DNA from: an uncultured Butyrivibrio sp.
Lineage (GTDB): Bacteria; Bacillota; Clostridia; Lachnospirales; Lachnospiraceae
Direction: 5' to 3'
Length of the DNA: 51,526 bases
NCBI GenBank assembly: GCA_947168935.1
Contig: CAMVNV010000008.1
Coordinates: forward strand, 1-51,526
Shown: piece by piece, positions 1-9,816 of the stretch
How positions within the stretch are numbered: the stretch's first letter is position 1
How the letters are laid out: each line of letters opens with the position of its first letter
Position numbers and translations under genes: made by a program
Notes under the pieces: generated by a model
Told to the model about the DNA's origin: nothing
Database searches by the model: none
Seen by the model: only the letters and a program-made list of their open reading frames with translations

Positions 1-2257
1 TATCTACAAGGATAGGATGATCCTGAGCATATCTGTTGATGATGTTCATGAACTCTTCTATCTCCTGATCAGAAAGTGCTATCTGCATTCCCTGACCGCC
101 AAGTACATATGAAGGACGTACAAGTACAGGATATCCAAGTCTGTTAGCTACTTCCTTGGCTTCTTCTGCTGTAAATACTGTTGCACCTTCTGCACGTTTG
201 ATCTGAGTCTTTTCAAGGATCTCATCGAAGATCTCTCTATCTTCTGCAGCGTCTACGTCTTTAGCATCAGTTCCGTAGATCTTAACGCCCATCTTCATAA
301 GGTCCTGAGTGAGCTTGATCGCTGTCTGTCCACCAAACTGAACTACTGCTCCGTCAGGCTTTTCAAGACGTACTATATTCTCAACATCTTCAGGTGTAAG
401 AGGCTCGAAGTAGAGCTTATCTGCTATATCGAAGTCTGTTGAAACTGTCTCAGGGTTATTGTTGATGATGATAGTTTCAAATCCGGCTTTCTTAAATGCC
501 CATGTAGCATGTACTGAGCAGTAGTCGAACTCAATACCCTGACCGATTCTGATAGGGCCTGAACCAAGTACCAGGATCTTCTTTTTGTCAGTTCTCTTAA
601 GTGCTGCTTCGTCCTCAGAATCAGGTCCATCATATACTGAGTAGTAGTATGGTGTCTGAGCTTCAAACTCAGCTGCGCAGGTATCTACGAGCTTATAGGA
701 TGCAACTATGTTGTTCTTATAGCGAAGCTCTTTAACTTCATCTATTGAAAGGCCCGTATACTCTGCAATTACGTTATCAGGATACTCAAGTCTCTTGGCT
801 TTAAGAAGTGTATCTACTGAAAGATTCTTACCTTCAGCCTTAATAGCCTTCTCTACCTTTACAAGATTATCTATCTTATTGATAAACCATATATCAATCT
901 GAGATATATCATGGATCTCTTCGTAGCTTACGCCTCTTCTTAAAGCTTCTGCTATACGCCAGATACGCATATCATCAACTTTCTTAAGATCTTCTGCAAG
1001 ATCTTCATCAGAAAGATCTGTAAAGTCATAGCTTGTAAGAGAGTCTACATGTTGCTCAAGTGATCTTATAGCCTTCATCATGGCACCTTCGAAATTGGTG
1101 CAGATGGACATTACTTCGCCTGTTGCCTTCATCTGAGTTGAGAGTGTTCTCTTAGCTGTGATGAACTTATCAAAAGGAAGTCTTGGGAACTTCAGTACGC
1201 AGTAGTCAAGCGCAGGCTCAAATGATGCATAGGTCTTACCTGTGATGGCATTAGGTATCTCATCAAGTGTATATCCAAGTGCGATCTTGGCAGCAACCTT
1301 AGCTATAGGATAACCTGTAGCCTTTGATGCAAGTGCAGATGAACGGCTTACACGAGGGTTAACTTCGATTACGCAGTACTCAAAGGATGTTGGGTGAAGT
1401 GCGAACTGTACGTTACATCCACCTGTGATCTCAAGCTCGTTGATGATGTTAAGAGCTGAGCTTCTGAGCATCTGGTACTCTTTATCAGTAAGTGTCTGAG
1501 ACGGAGCAACTACTATTGAGTCACCTGTGTGAACGCCGACAGGGTCGATGTTCTCCATGTTACATACTGTGATGCAGTTGCCGTTAGAGTCACGGATTAC
1601 TTCGTACTCGATTTCTTTCCAGCCTGAGATACAACGCTCAACAAGTACTTCGTGCACACGTGAAAGTCTAAGTCCGTTAGCAAGAATATCTTCAAGCTCT
1701 ACCTGGTTGTGAGCGATACCGCCGCCTGATCCTCCAAGTGTAAAGGCTGGACGAAGTACTACCGGGTATCCGATCTTTCTTGCAAACTCAACGCCGCTCT
1801 CAACGTCTGTTACTACAAGAGAAGCTGCGCAGGGTTCACCTATTTTTTCCATAGTGTCCTTGAATTCCTGACGGTCTTCTGCCTTCTTGATAGTCTCAGC
1901 AGTTGTTCCAAGGAGCTTGACTCCGTGCTTATCAAGGAATCCTGATTCTGCAAGCTCCATACCAAGGTTAAGTCCTGCCTGACCACCAAGTGTAGGAAGG
2001 ATTGAATCCGGTTTTTCTTTTTCTATGATCTGTTCTAGAACCTTGACTGTAAGAGGCTCTATATAAACTTCGTCTGCAATGTCGCGGTCTGTCATGATAG
2101 TAGCAGGGTTTGAGTTAACAAGTACTACTTCAATTCCCTCTTCTTTAAGTGAACGACAAGCCTGTGTGCCGGCATAATCGAACTCTGCTGCCTGACCTAT
2201 TACTATTGGGCCGGAGCCAATGACCAAAACTTTTTTGACATCTTTATTCTTAGGCAT
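1..2257 (-). CDS. carB: Carbamoyl-phosphate synthase large subunit, 3' end cut by window edge
   Basis: This is the synthetase subunit that makes carbamoyl phosphate from bicarbonate, two ATP and the ammonia delivered by CarA, feeding pyrimidine and arginine synthesis in the cytoplasm. About 752 residues are visible of the usual ~1070. The N-terminal carboxyphosphate half opens with a [20 protein letters not shown] stretch. The internal repeat is clear: the second ATP-grasp half restarts near residue 560 with [19 protein letters not shown], and the reading runs off the window in this second half. The ATG at 2257 has an AAGGAAG ribosome site just upstream. carA lies 121 bp upstream on the same strand, so carAB is very likely one transcription unit. 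The identity is secure; the allosteric C-terminal domain cannot be seen. Confidence 0.97.
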   Translation of the reverse strand, partial: MPKNKDVKKVLVIGSGPIVIGQAAEFDYAGTQACRSLKEEGIEVVLVNSNPATIMTDRDIADEVYIEPLTVKVLEQIIEKEKPDSILPTLGGQAGLNLGMELAESGFLDKHGVKLLGTTAETIKKAEDRQEFKDTMEKIGEPCAASLVVTDVESGVEFARKIGYPVVLRPAFTLGGSGGGIAHNQVELEDILANGLRLSRVHEVLVERCISGWKEIEYEVIRDSNGNCITVCNMENIDPVGVHTGDSIVVAPSQTLTDKEYQMLRSSALNIINELEITGGCNVQFALHPTSFEYCVIEVNPRVSRSSALASKATGYPIAKVAAKIALGYTLDEIPNAITGKTYASFEPALDYCVLKFPRLPFDKFITAKRTLSTQMKATGEVMSICTNFEGAMMKAIRSLEQHVDSLTSYDFTDLSDEDLAEDLKKVDDMRIWRIAEALRRGVSYEEIHDISQIDIWFINKIDNLVKVEKAIKAEGKNLSVDTLLKAKRLEYPDNVIAEYTGLSIDEVKELRYKNNIVASYKLVDTCAAEFEAQTPYYYSVYDGPDSEDEAALKRTDKKKILVLGSGPIRIGQGIEFDYCSVHATWAFKKAGFETIIINNNPETVSTDFDIADKLYFEPLTPEDVENIVRLEKPDGAVVQFGGQTAIKLTQDLMKMGVKIYGTDAKDVDAAEDREIFDEILEKTQIKRAEGATVFTAEEAKEVANRLGYPVLVRPSYVLGGQGMQIALSDQEIEEFMNIINRYAQDHPILVD

Positions 2258-2316
2258 TTAATAACTTCCTTTCAATTCCTATATATGATTTAAACAGCTG
2301 ACGATCAATAGTTTTT

Positions 2317-2361
2317 AAAACATTTTTATCAGGTCAATTCTTACTCAGATAAAAAATGTTT
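2317..2361 (-). other. AT-rich imperfect hairpin between carA and carB
   Basis: The arms AAACATTTTTATC and GATAAAAAATGTTT pair with a one-base bulge in the 121-bp carA-carB gap. On the minus strand a TTTTAAAAAC stretch follows. It could stabilise mRNA, cause partial termination or adjust the CarA:CarB ratio. The stem is weak because it is AT-rich. Confidence 0.35.
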
Positions 2362-2378
2362 CCATATTAAATCTGATC

Positions 2379-3608
2379 TTAGCTAAACATTCCATCTGTC
2401 ATCATGTGTATAAAGCTGTCAAAAAGTGTTCCTGTATCCTGAGGGCCTGCACTTGCTTCAGGGTGGAACTGGACAGTGTATATATTCTTGCCTGTATATC
2501 TAAGTCCTTCATTAGTGCCATCGTTAACATTAACATAGGCAGGTATTGCAACTTTAGGATCAAGCTTATCAGTATCTACTACATAGCCGTGGTTCTGTGA
2601 GCTGATGTAAACCTTGCCTGTAGCAAGCTCCTTAACAGGATGGTTACCACCTCTGTGACCATACTTGAGCTTATGTGTATCTGTTCCTGTTGCAAGTGCC
2701 ATGAGCTGATGTCCAAGGCAGATAGCAAAGATCGGAACATCTGAATCATACAGCTTTTTAACTTCCTTAATTACAGACTCGCAGTCCTTTGGATCTCCAG
2801 GGCCGTTTGAAAGCATGATTCCATCAGGATTTCCTGAAAGGATCTCTTCTGCGCTTGTATTGTAAGGATATACTGTAACATCACATCCTCTTGCAGCAAG
2901 AGAGTTAGCGATGTTGTACTTAGCTCCTACGTCAAGAAGGGCAACCTTAAGATGAGTTCCATCAGCCTTTACGCCGTTAAGCTCTCTTACAAGTGAAGGC
3001 TTCTTCTCTCTCTTTGAGTGATCGCCTGCAAGGTCTGCCTTATAGTTTTCTGCATTAAATACAGCGCTTCCCGAAACAGGTCCGTTATCAGACAGATTTC
3101 TTGCGCCCTTTACCTCATACTTTTCTTTGCAGGAAACCTTCTCAACCACGCCTTTGGTTGTATAAGCTTTCATCTTCTTAATAAGCTCATCAAGGTTGTA
3201 GTTTTCATTGGTTGTGATGACACCATTCATGGTTCCCTTTTCACGAAGGATCCTTGTAAGCTTTCTTGTATCGATTCCCTGAACTCCCGGGATATCATAC
3301 TTTACAAGAAACTCTTCTAAAGTCATATCACATCTGAAGTTTGATGCTACCTCAGAGAGTTCTCTGATTATGACACCGTCAAGCCAGATTCTCTCAGATT
3401 CCATATCGTCAAGGCATACTCCGTAATTACCGATAAGAGGATATGTCATACATACTGCCTGACCTGCATATGAAGGATCGGTAAATACCTCTGTATAGCC
3501 TGCCATAGTTGTATTAAATACTATCTCACTGACAACTTCCTTATCAGCGCCAATTGCCTGTCCTTCAAACACTGTTCCGTCTTCAAGGATTAAAAAGGCT
3601 TTTTTCAT
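2379..3608 (-). CDS. carA: Carbamoyl-phosphate synthase small (glutaminase) subunit
   Basis: CarA hydrolyses glutamine and channels the ammonia to CarB. The N-terminal CPSase small-chain domain covers about residues 1-160, and a class I glutamine amidotransferase domain covers about 220-405. The catalytic triad is visible as Cys297 (in AICLGHQ), His382 and Glu384 (in FHPEA). At 409 residues it is longer than the common ~360-380. The excess is a polar linker of about 45 residues (roughly 168-213) between the two domains. carB follows 121 bp downstream, while purL ends about 100 bp upstream. A TATAAT-like -10 at 3657-3662 may start carAB transcription, but I see no convincing -35. Confidence 0.97.
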   Translation of the reverse strand: MKKAFLILEDGTVFEGQAIGADKEVVSEIVFNTTMAGYTEVFTDPSYAGQAVCMTYPLIGNYGVCLDDMESERIWLDGVIIRELSEVASNFRCDMTLEEFLVKYDIPGVQGIDTRKLTRILREKGTMNGVITTNENYNLDELIKKMKAYTTKGVVEKVSCKEKYEVKGARNLSDNGPVSGSAVFNAENYKADLAGDHSKREKKPSLVRELNGVKADGTHLKVALLDVGAKYNIANSLAARGCDVTVYPYNTSAEEILSGNPDGIMLSNGPGDPKDCESVIKEVKKLYDSDVPIFAICLGHQLMALATGTDTHKLKYGHRGGNHPVKELATGKVYISSQNHGYVVDTDKLDPKVAIPAYVNVNDGTNEGLRYTGKNIYTVQFHPEASAGPQDTGTLFDSFIHMMTDGMFS

Positions 3609-3672
3609 AAACTATCTGTCCCTTCCGCTTCTTAAAAAGAAGAATATAATTGTCTTATTATACACAAAATCT

Positions 3673-3692
3673 CACCCCCGCATGCGGGGGTG
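3673..3692 (-). terminator. 20-bp perfect palindrome downstream of purL
   Basis: The arm CACCCCCGCA is followed directly by its exact inverse, giving a very GC-rich 20-bp palindrome 12 bp after the purL stop codon. On the minus strand it is followed by GAGATTTTGTG, a modest T-run. It most likely ends purL transcription, but it sits directly upstream of the putative carA -10 and could also be a protein-binding site. Confidence 0.5.
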
Positions 3693-3704
3693 GATCATTA
3701 TCTA

Positions 3705-6700
3705 TTACTTAAAGTACTGTACACCAGACTTGAAGATCTTAAGATCCTGCTCGCCGTAGATGTTAACAGCTACGCCCTGACCACGACGCTCAGCGTGGCA
3801 CATCTTACCAAGGCATCTTCCATCAGGAGATGTGATACCCTCGATAGCCTTGTAGGAACCGTTAATATTCCATTCGCTATCCATTGAGATGTTACCGTCT
3901 GTATCGCAGTACTGGAATGCTACCTGACCATTTGCAAACAGGTCATCTATTACATTTTCAGGAGCAACGAATCTTCCTTCGCCGTGTGAAGCAGGGTTTG
4001 TATAAACTCCGCCAAGCTTAGCCTCCTGAAGCCATGGGCTCTTATTGGATACAACCTTGAGGTATGCCATCTTGGAGATGTGACGTCCTATTGTATTGAA
4101 TGTCAGTGTAGGTGAATCTACGTTCTGACCTGTGATCTTGCCGTTTGGTACAAGACCGAGCTTGATAACAGCCTGGAATCCGTTACAGATACCAAGTACA
4201 AGACCATCTCTTTCGTTAAGTAGCTTTTCTACTGCTTCTTTGATCTTAGCATTCTGGAATGCTGTTGCAAAGAACTTAGCTGATCCGTCAGGCTCATCAC
4301 CTGCTGAGAATCCGCCAGGGAACATGATGATCTGTGCCTTCTCGATTGACTTCTCAAACTCTTCAACTGATTCGTAGATATCCTGTGCGTTTCTGTTTCT
4401 GAATATCTTTATATCAACATCAGCGCCTGCTGCCTTGAAAGCTGCTGCAGAGTCATACTCACAGTTACTTCCAGGGAATACCGGAATGAATACTGTAGGC
4501 TTTGCAACCTTGTTCTTACATACATATATATCTTTTGTATCATAAAGCTTTGTTTCGATAACAGTGCTGTCATCTCCTGCCTTTGAAGGGAATACCTTTT
4601 CAAGTGTTCCTGTCCATGCTGCAAGGAGCTCTTCACCATCGATCTTGTTTCCTTCTACTGTGAAGACATTTTCAGCTGTTACGCTTCCTACAAATCTAGC
4701 ACCTTCAACCTCAAGTACCTTGTTAAGGTCAGCTTCTGAAGTCTCAACAAGGAGGTTACACATTCCATTTGCAAAAAGATCTTTTGCACTTAAGCTATCA
4801 TCGAATGTAACTCCAAGCTTATTACCAAATGACATCTTAGCAGCTGCTGCAGCGATTCCGTAGCCATCTTCTGCATAAGCAGACTTGATCACGCCGCTCT
4901 TCATAAGCTCTGAAACCTTATCATAAAGAGCTATTACCTTATCATATACAGGAAGATCGAACTCGTCTCTTGCGATCTTAAGTTCTACGAGCTTATCTCC
5001 TGCAGCCTTAAGTTCAGGAGTTACTACATCGCTAAGGTGAGCTACATCTACTGCGAAGGATACAAGTGTTGGTGGTACGTTGATATCGTTGAAGGATCCT
5101 GACATAGAGTCCTTACCACCGATTGAAGCCTTGCCAAATCCAAGCTGAGCATCAAGAGCACCAAGAAGTGCTGTAAATGGCTGTGACCATCTCTTTGGAT
5201 CTTCTGTCATTCTCTTGAAATATTCCTGGAATGTGAAGTGAAGGTTCTTAACTTCACCGCCGCCTGCTACGATTCTTGCAACAGACTCTGTTACTGCATA
5301 AACAGCTCCGTGGTATGGGCTCCAGGATGAAAGGAATGGATCAAATCCATAAGCCATCATTGTTACTGTATCGCTTTCGCCATCAAGAACAGGAAGCTTA
5401 GCTATCATGTTCTGAGTCTCTGTAAGCTGATATCTTCCGCCGTAAGGCATCTCTACTGTTGCTGCACCGATTGATGAGTCGAATCTTTCTACAAGACCCT
5501 TCTGTGAACATACGTTAAGGTCTTTCATCTCCTCAAGAAGTGCTGCCTTTACATCTCCGTTTGAAAGAGCTTCAGCTGCCTTTTCGCAGGCAACCTTGTT
5601 AAAGTAGTTATCTGCCTTTGAAGGAATCTCTACTTCTACGTTAGTCTCCTGATGAGCACCATTTGTATTAAGGAATGCTCTGGAGATATCTACTATCTTC
5701 TTGCCTCTCCAGTTAAGTACAAGACGAGGTTCCTTGGTTACTACCGCCACCTTTACAGCTTCAAGGTTTTCTTCTGCTGCATATGCAAGGAACTGATCAA
5801 CATCTTTTGGATCAACAACTACTGCCATACGCTCCTGAGATTCTGATATAGCAAGCTCTGTTCCATCAAGACCTGCATATTTCTTAGGTACAAGATCAAG
5901 ATTTACATCAAGACCATCTGCAAGTTCGCCGATTGCAACGGATACACCGCCTGCACCAAAGTCGTTACACTTCTTGATAATAGATGAAACTTCTTTTCTT
6001 CTAAAGAGTCTCTGAAGTTTACGCTCTGTAGGCGCATTACCCTTCTGAACCTCTGCACCGCATGTTGTAAGAGATGCATTTGTATGAGCCTTGGAAGATC
6101 CTGTAGCACCGCCGATTCCATCACGTCCTGTACGTCCGCCAAGAAGTACGATGATATCGCCCGGATCTGAAGACTTACGCATTACGTTAGCCTGAGGAGC
6201 AGCACCCATAACAGCACCGATCTCCATTCTCTTAGCTACGTAGTTAGGGTGATATACTTCCTTAACATAGCCTGTAGCAAGACCTATCTGGTTACCATAG
6301 GATGAGTAACCCTGAGCAGCGCCTCTAACGAGCTTTTTCTGAGAGAGCTTACCCTTAAGTGTTTCTGATACAGGAACTGTAGGATCTGCAGCACCTGTTA
6401 CGCGCATTGCCTGATATACATAACCTCTTCCTGAAAGCGGATCACGGATAGCACCGCCAAGACATGTTGCAGCACCACCGAAAGGCTCGATCTCAGTAGG
6501 ATGGTTGTGAGTTTCGTTTTTGAAAAATACAAGCCAGTTCTCAGTTGTCTTGCCTTGTCCATAATCAACCTCTACAGGAACAACTACTGTACAAGCGTTG
6601 TTTTCTTCAGATTCTTCCATATCTGTGAGCTTGCCGTCTTTTTTAAGCTTCTTCATTCCAACGAGGGCAAGGTCCATAAGAGAGATGAACTTCTCTTTTT

Positions 6701-7505
6701 TCTTAGCAGGATCAGCGTAAAGCTCATCACGTGCGATAAGGTATTCATTGTAAGCATTCTCGATAGGCTTTTTGTAATCGCCTTCGCCAAATGTTATTGT
6801 CTTAAGCTCTGTGCCGAATGTTGTATGACGGCAGTGATCAGACCAGTATGTATCAAGAACACGGATCTCAGTAACTGAAGGATCTCTTTTTTCCTCATCA
6901 TGGAAGTAGGTCTGGATCCACTGAAAATCCTTGAATGTCATAGCAAGTCCAAGTGAATCGTAAAGCTCTTTAAGGTCCTCTTCCTTCATGTCCTTGAAGC
7001 CGTCGAATGTTTTAACATCTTCTGGCTCTGGATATGTCTCAACAAGTGTATCTGCCTTAGACTCATCAATAACTCGTGAATCTACAGGGTTTACAACATA
7101 CTCTTTGATCTTAGTAAGTTCTTCATCTGTTACGTTACCGATGATGACATATGTATCAGCACTTCTGATAACAGGCTCCTCTTCACCTCTGATGAAGCGT
7201 ACGCACTGCTCTGCAGAATCAGCCCTCTGATCGAACTGTCCTGGAAGTGCCTGAACGCTGAATACGCGCTCGCCTTCTTTTGTGTCAAAAGACTCTCTGT
7301 AAAGTATATCAACTGGTGGTTCTGAAAAAACTGTTGTACAAGCCTTTTCAAATACCTCGTCAGATACGTTTTCAACATCGTATCTTATAAGTACACGAAC
7401 ATCTTCACATGACATGATACCAAGGTATCTTCTGATTTCATGCCTCAGTTCTTTTGCTTTGCCTGCAAAAGGTTTCTTTTTTTCTACATAGACTCTTCTG
7501 ACCAT
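3705..7505 (-). CDS. purL: Phosphoribosylformylglycinamidine synthase, single-chain clostridial type
   Basis: This enzyme converts FGAR, glutamine and ATP to FGAM, the fourth step of purine synthesis. It is a single 1266-residue chain that fuses the parts that Bacillus encodes as PurS, PurL and PurQ. The N-terminal PurS-like region is followed by the FGAM synthase/AIRS-like ATP-binding halves (for example FFKNETHNHPTEIEPFGGAA near residue 325 and GGKDSMSGS further on). The C-terminal amidotransferase domain has GICNGFQAVIKLG carrying the nucleophilic Cys, and PASHGEGRF. This is the layout of the clostridial FGAM synthase subfamily. It stands apart from the purE-M-N-D cluster at 24-28 kb. The start has a CTC-rich upstream (minus AGAGGAG) ribosome site. 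Confidence 0.97.
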   Translation of the reverse strand: MVRRVYVEKKKPFAGKAKELRHEIRRYLGIMSCEDVRVLIRYDVENVSDEVFEKACTTVFSEPPVDILYRESFDTKEGERVFSVQALPGQFDQRADSAEQCVRFIRGEEEPVIRSADTYVIIGNVTDEELTKIKEYVVNPVDSRVIDESKADTLVETYPEPEDVKTFDGFKDMKEEDLKELYDSLGLAMTFKDFQWIQTYFHDEEKRDPSVTEIRVLDTYWSDHCRHTTFGTELKTITFGEGDYKKPIENAYNEYLIARDELYADPAKKKEKFISLMDLALVGMKKLKKDGKLTDMEESEENNACTVVVPVEVDYGQGKTTENWLVFFKNETHNHPTEIEPFGGAATCLGGAIRDPLSGRGYVYQAMRVTGAADPTVPVSETLKGKLSQKKLVRGAAQGYSSYGNQIGLATGYVKEVYHPNYVAKRMEIGAVMGAAPQANVMRKSSDPGDIIVLLGGRTGRDGIGGATGSSKAHTNASLTTCGAEVQKGNAPTERKLQRLFRRKEVSSIIKKCNDFGAGGVSVAIGELADGLDVNLDLVPKKYAGLDGTELAISESQERMAVVVDPKDVDQFLAYAAEENLEAVKVAVVTKEPRLVLNWRGKKIVDISRAFLNTNGAHQETNVEVEIPSKADNYFNKVACEKAAEALSNGDVKAALLEEMKDLNVCSQKGLVERFDSSIGAATVEMPYGGRYQLTETQNMIAKLPVLDGESDTVTMMAYGFDPFLSSWSPYHGAVYAVTESVARIVAGGGEVKNLHFTFQEYFKRMTEDPKRWSQPFTALLGALDAQLGFGKASIGGKDSMSGSFNDINVPPTLVSFAVDVAHLSDVVTPELKAAGDKLVELKIARDEFDLPVYDKVIALYDKVSELMKSGVIKSAYAEDGYGIAAAAAKMSFGNKLGVTFDDSLSAKDLFANGMCNLLVETSEADLNKVLEVEGARFVGSVTAENVFTVEGNKIDGEELLAAWTGTLEKVFPSKAGDDSTVIETKLYDTKDIYVCKNKVAKPTVFIPVFPGSNCEYDSAAAFKAAGADVDIKIFRNRNAQDIYESVEEFEKSIEKAQIIMFPGGFSAGDEPDGSAKFFATAFQNAKIKEAVEKLLNERDGLVLGICNGFQAVIKLGLVPNGKITGQNVDSPTLTFNTIGRHISKMAYLKVVSNKSPWLQEAKLGGVYTNPASHGEGRFVAPENVIDDLFANGQVAFQYCDTDGNISMDSEWNINGSYKAIEGITSPDGRCLGKMCHAERRGQGVAVNIYGEQDLKIFKSGVQYFK

Positions 7506-7528
7506 AATTCTCCTCTTTCTTTTTTAAA

Positions 7529-7559
7529 AAAATGTGCTCCGAAATTCGAAGCACATTTT
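7529..7559 (-). terminator. Terminator of the TetR gene
   Basis: A ten-base stem (AAAATGTGCT / AGCACATTTT) is followed on the minus strand by a T7 run, 10 bp after the TetR stop codon and just before purL. It separates purL transcription from the regulator upstream. Confidence 0.75.
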
Positions 7560-7568
7560 CATTAATTA

Positions 7569-8210
7569 TTAATTAGTATATTGATCTGCCGGTACAATGC
7601 CCTGCAGAACATAAAACATTTCCTTATCAACTGCCTGTTCAGATATAGAGATAACTGATGCCATAGTCTTAAGTCCTTCCAATACGTATGCAAGATTTCT
7701 GGCAAAACCAGCTATATCCTCACACTCAAATTCACCACTTTCTACACCATCAGAAATGATGGCTTCAATAGTGCTGACATGGTTATCAAAACGGTTTTTT
7801 ATATAATTATCATCCGGGGATACACTATGTCCGGAATAATACTCCAAAAGTGCGAGACTAAGTCCGTCTTTTCTGCGCAGTATGAAGCGTTTCTGCTCCT
7901 TCAAAAAGGACGCAAATCTATCAGAAGCACTAACTTCCGGAGAAACATTAATGCCCTGGGAAAAGTCTGATTCGCCCTCTGCATTATCTGAAGAAAGGGT
8001 CTCATTGTCAGCTGGAATAGAATCCTCAGCTTTAAGAACTGCTAAAAATATATCTTCAACACTGGAAAAATGAAGATACAATCCTCCACGGCTAATATCA
8101 CATGCATCTACAATGTCCTGCATGGTAACACTTTTAAAGCCTTTTTTAGAAAAAATCTCCCTAGCTTTAGCCAAAATATGCTTTTCAGTTCTGTTTGCCT
8201 TGGCTCCCAT
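7569..8210 (-). CDS. TetR/AcrR-family transcriptional regulator
   Basis: This is a 213-residue one-component repressor of the TetR type. Residues about 8-54 form the helix-turn-helix region (ILAKAREIFSKKGFKSVTMQ followed by DIVDACDISRGGLYLHF), typical of the family. The rest is a helical ligand-binding domain with no recognisable specificity. The ATG at 8210 is preferred over an in-frame GTG at 8222, because GGGGAG sits directly upstream of the ATG and nothing precedes the GTG. An unknown 152-aa gene lies 64 bp upstream on the same strand, so the two may be co-transcribed and the unknown protein could be a target or partner. A GATCATG-ttt-CATGATC palindrome at 8273-8289, between the two, is a possible operator or weak terminator. 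Ligand and regulon are unknown. Confidence 0.9.
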   Translation of the reverse strand: MGAKANRTEKHILAKAREIFSKKGFKSVTMQDIVDACDISRGGLYLHFSSVEDIFLAVLKAEDSIPADNETLSSDNAEGESDFSQGINVSPEVSASDRFASFLKEQKRFILRRKDGLSLALLEYYSGHSVSPDDNYIKNRFDNHVSTIEAIISDGVESGEFECEDIAGFARNLAYVLEGLKTMASVISISEQAVDKEMFYVLQGIVPADQYTN

Positions 8211-8274
8211 CTCGCTCCCCACAAATCAGCATTACTTAAAAGATATTACTAATTCTATTCAAAACTATTGAAGA

Positions 8275-8733
8275 TCATGTTTCATGATCCCAAAGTTCGA
8301 TCACTTCCTGCATCTTTCTGACAGCATGCTCAAAAATGCCATGCTGAACAGCTTCTGACCACAAACTTGCCTTGACCTGACCACCAAGAATGTACTTGGA
8401 TAAGATTCGATTAACATCATCAAGCTGCATTATGTCTGCATGCGCAATGTATTCAAGCTCATCTTTCCAGGTCTGTAGATTTTTTCTTCTATACAAATAG
8501 ATATAATTGCGGTCCATAAGGCCGGTAGCCTGTGCGTCCTTTACAAAAGAAAGAACTGTTGAATCATAAACCGGGACAGGAATGGTCTTATCCATGTTCG
8601 ATCCATTGTAGTTCTGATCGACTGCCTTGTTTTCGTTGTCTTTGAACCAACGAAGGTACTTGGAAAGTGTCTCTACCATACCACGATAACGGTTAACAAT
8701 ATCCTGCGGGCTATTTTCGGTTACATCTGCCAT
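8275..8733 (-). CDS. Conserved protein of unknown function (possibly DUF6508-like)
   Basis: This 152-residue soluble, probably helical protein has no signal peptide or membrane segment. The C-terminal half (about residues 75-150), with conserved-looking YIYLYRRKN, ILSKYILGGQVK and LWSEAVQHGIFEHAVRKM segments, resembles what I recall of the DUF6508 family, but I cannot verify that. The ATG has a GAGGTG ribosome site. Two promoter candidates and a LexA-box-like sequence lie upstream, so DNA-damage induction is possible. The TetR gene follows 64 bp downstream. No function is proposed. Confidence 0.75.
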   Translation of the reverse strand: MADVTENSPQDIVNRYRGMVETLSKYLRWFKDNENKAVDQNYNGSNMDKTIPVPVYDSTVLSFVKDAQATGLMDRNYIYLYRRKNLQTWKDELEYIAHADIMQLDDVNRILSKYILGGQVKASLWSEAVQHGIFEHAVRKMQEVIELWDHET

Positions 8734-8810
8734 GTTTTCACCTCACATCATCACTTTGAAATCAAGATATGAACAGTTACAAAACAACGCCTACTCCGCA
8801 ATTCTGCATA

Positions 8811-8839
8811 ATTATAACAACAGTGTCACAAATTGTACA
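8811..8839 (-). promoter_or_regulatory. Promoter candidate for the 152-aa unknown gene
   Basis: On the minus strand TGTACA, a 17-bp spacer and TATAAT lie about 80 bp before the start codon of the gene ending at 8275. The -10 is perfect and the -35 has four of six consensus bases. Confidence 0.5.
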
Positions 8840-8883
8840 GAGTGCGATTCTCCAAATTTTTATACAAATCAGTGTCATTTTTT

Positions 8884-8895
8884 GAACAAACGTTC
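8884..8895. promoter_or_regulatory. LexA (SOS) box-like palindrome
   Basis: GAAC-AAAC-GTTC matches the Gram-positive LexA/DinR core GAAC-RNRY-GTTC exactly. On the minus strand its last half overlaps a possible -35 (TTCAAA, 16 bp, TATAAA) facing the unknown gene at 8275-8733. LexA control is an inference; no lexA gene is in the window. Confidence 0.4.
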
Positions 8896-9083
8896 TAAAT
8901 TGGCTCCTACTATATATTTATCGAGTGTTTCAGCCCAATAAATTATAGTGATCATCGCACTTTGCAAGAATAGTTTGCATAGTGGTTTTTAAGCTTTATT
9001 TATGTTTCTTCTTTATAATGTTGATTATAATGAAAGTGTAGTCGTATTATCAATAGCGGCAGAACGGAATTTTGAATATCATC

Positions 9084-9112
9084 TTGACTTATCCTGCATT
9101 TGTTTATAGATT
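9084..9112 (+). promoter_or_regulatory. Promoter candidate for the VanZ gene
   Basis: TTGACT, a 17-bp spacer and TAGATT lie about 80 bp before the VanZ-family ATG on the plus strand. The -35 is strong and the -10 matches four of six positions. Confidence 0.45.
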
Positions 9113-9191
9113 ATTATGATGAAGATCTGAAGTAATCTTATAAGAAATAAATGATAAGACTCTCAGGGAATAATATAAAAAAGGTTAGACT

Positions 9192-9740
9192 ATGAAATAT
9201 ATTAGAATGTACATAAAATACACATTAAGATACACACTTAAACCGCTGTCATTTGTGCCGGCGCTTATTATGATGTACCTTATTTTCACTTTTTCCGGTC
9301 AAAATGGAGCTGAGTCAAGTTCACTCAGCTATGATGTTGGTTTTCATTTCTATGATATTATCAACAACATCTTTGGGCTCAATCTGTCCACTTCACAGAT
9401 TGCCGACTATGCAATGACCAATCAGTTCTATATAAGGAAAGCAGCTCACATAACAGAATATTTCCTTCTTGCTATGTCTGTTTCTCTTCCTTTATACGTT
9501 TACAAGATAAGAGGATTCAAACTCTCAATTCTGGCTACGCTCTTTTGTGTCGCATATGCCTTTCTTGATGAGTATCACCAGTCCTTTACTTCCGGAAGAT
9601 CAGCCCAGCTTCGTGATGTAGCCATAGACTCTATCGGTATTGTAGCAGGCGTTATCGTAGTTCGCCTCCTTGGTTTTATAGGACGCAAAACTGTATTCAA
9701 AACCTTGTCCGAAGAATACGAAGAACAGGAAGCAGCCTGA
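9192..9740 (+). CDS. VanZ-family membrane protein
   Basis: This 182-residue integral membrane protein has about four hydrophobic segments (near residues 18-34, 79-101, 106-125 and 137-158). The family signatures are present: FSGQ after the first segment, a conserved RKAAHITEYFLL motif, and DEYHQSFTSGRSAQLRDVAI before the last helix. VanZ itself raises teicoplanin resistance by an unresolved mechanism. Most chromosomal homologues in clostridia have no proven role, so resistance should not be inferred. It stands alone between a divergent unknown gene and a convergent HAD gene, with an AAGG ribosome site and its own terminator. Confidence 0.9.
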   Translation: MKYIRMYIKYTLRYTLKPLSFVPALIMMYLIFTFSGQNGAESSSLSYDVGFHFYDIINNIFGLNLSTSQIADYAMTNQFYIRKAAHITEYFLLAMSVSLPLYVYKIRGFKLSILATLFCVAYAFLDEYHQSFTSGRSAQLRDVAIDSIGIVAGVIVVRLLGFIGRKTVFKTLSEEYEEQEAA

Positions 9741-9780
9741 TCCAGCCAAGACCTATATACCTTTCGTATACGTTAAAAGT

Positions 9781-9816
9781 CCCCATTTGCAACATAAGCA
9801 AATGGGGATTATTTTA
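9781..9816. terminator. Bidirectional terminator between VanZ and HAD genes
   Basis: The perfect ten-base stem CCCCATTTGC / GCAAATGGGG with a seven-base loop is flanked by A- and T-rich ends on both sides. It serves both convergent genes. Confidence 0.8.

Larger units (their letters stand above)
8734..9191. other. 458-bp divergent intergenic region
   Basis: This AT-rich spacer between the minus-strand unknown gene and the plus-strand VanZ gene holds the promoters for both directions and the LexA-like site described separately. A short direct repeat (CAGTGTCA) occurs at 8821 and 8870. I see no open frame with a ribosome site, and no RNA gene. Confidence 0.6.

Noticed and set aside
6501..6878. 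Long plus-strand frame inside purL
   Set aside because: It is antisense to the purL coding sequence, has no ribosome site and no family resemblance.
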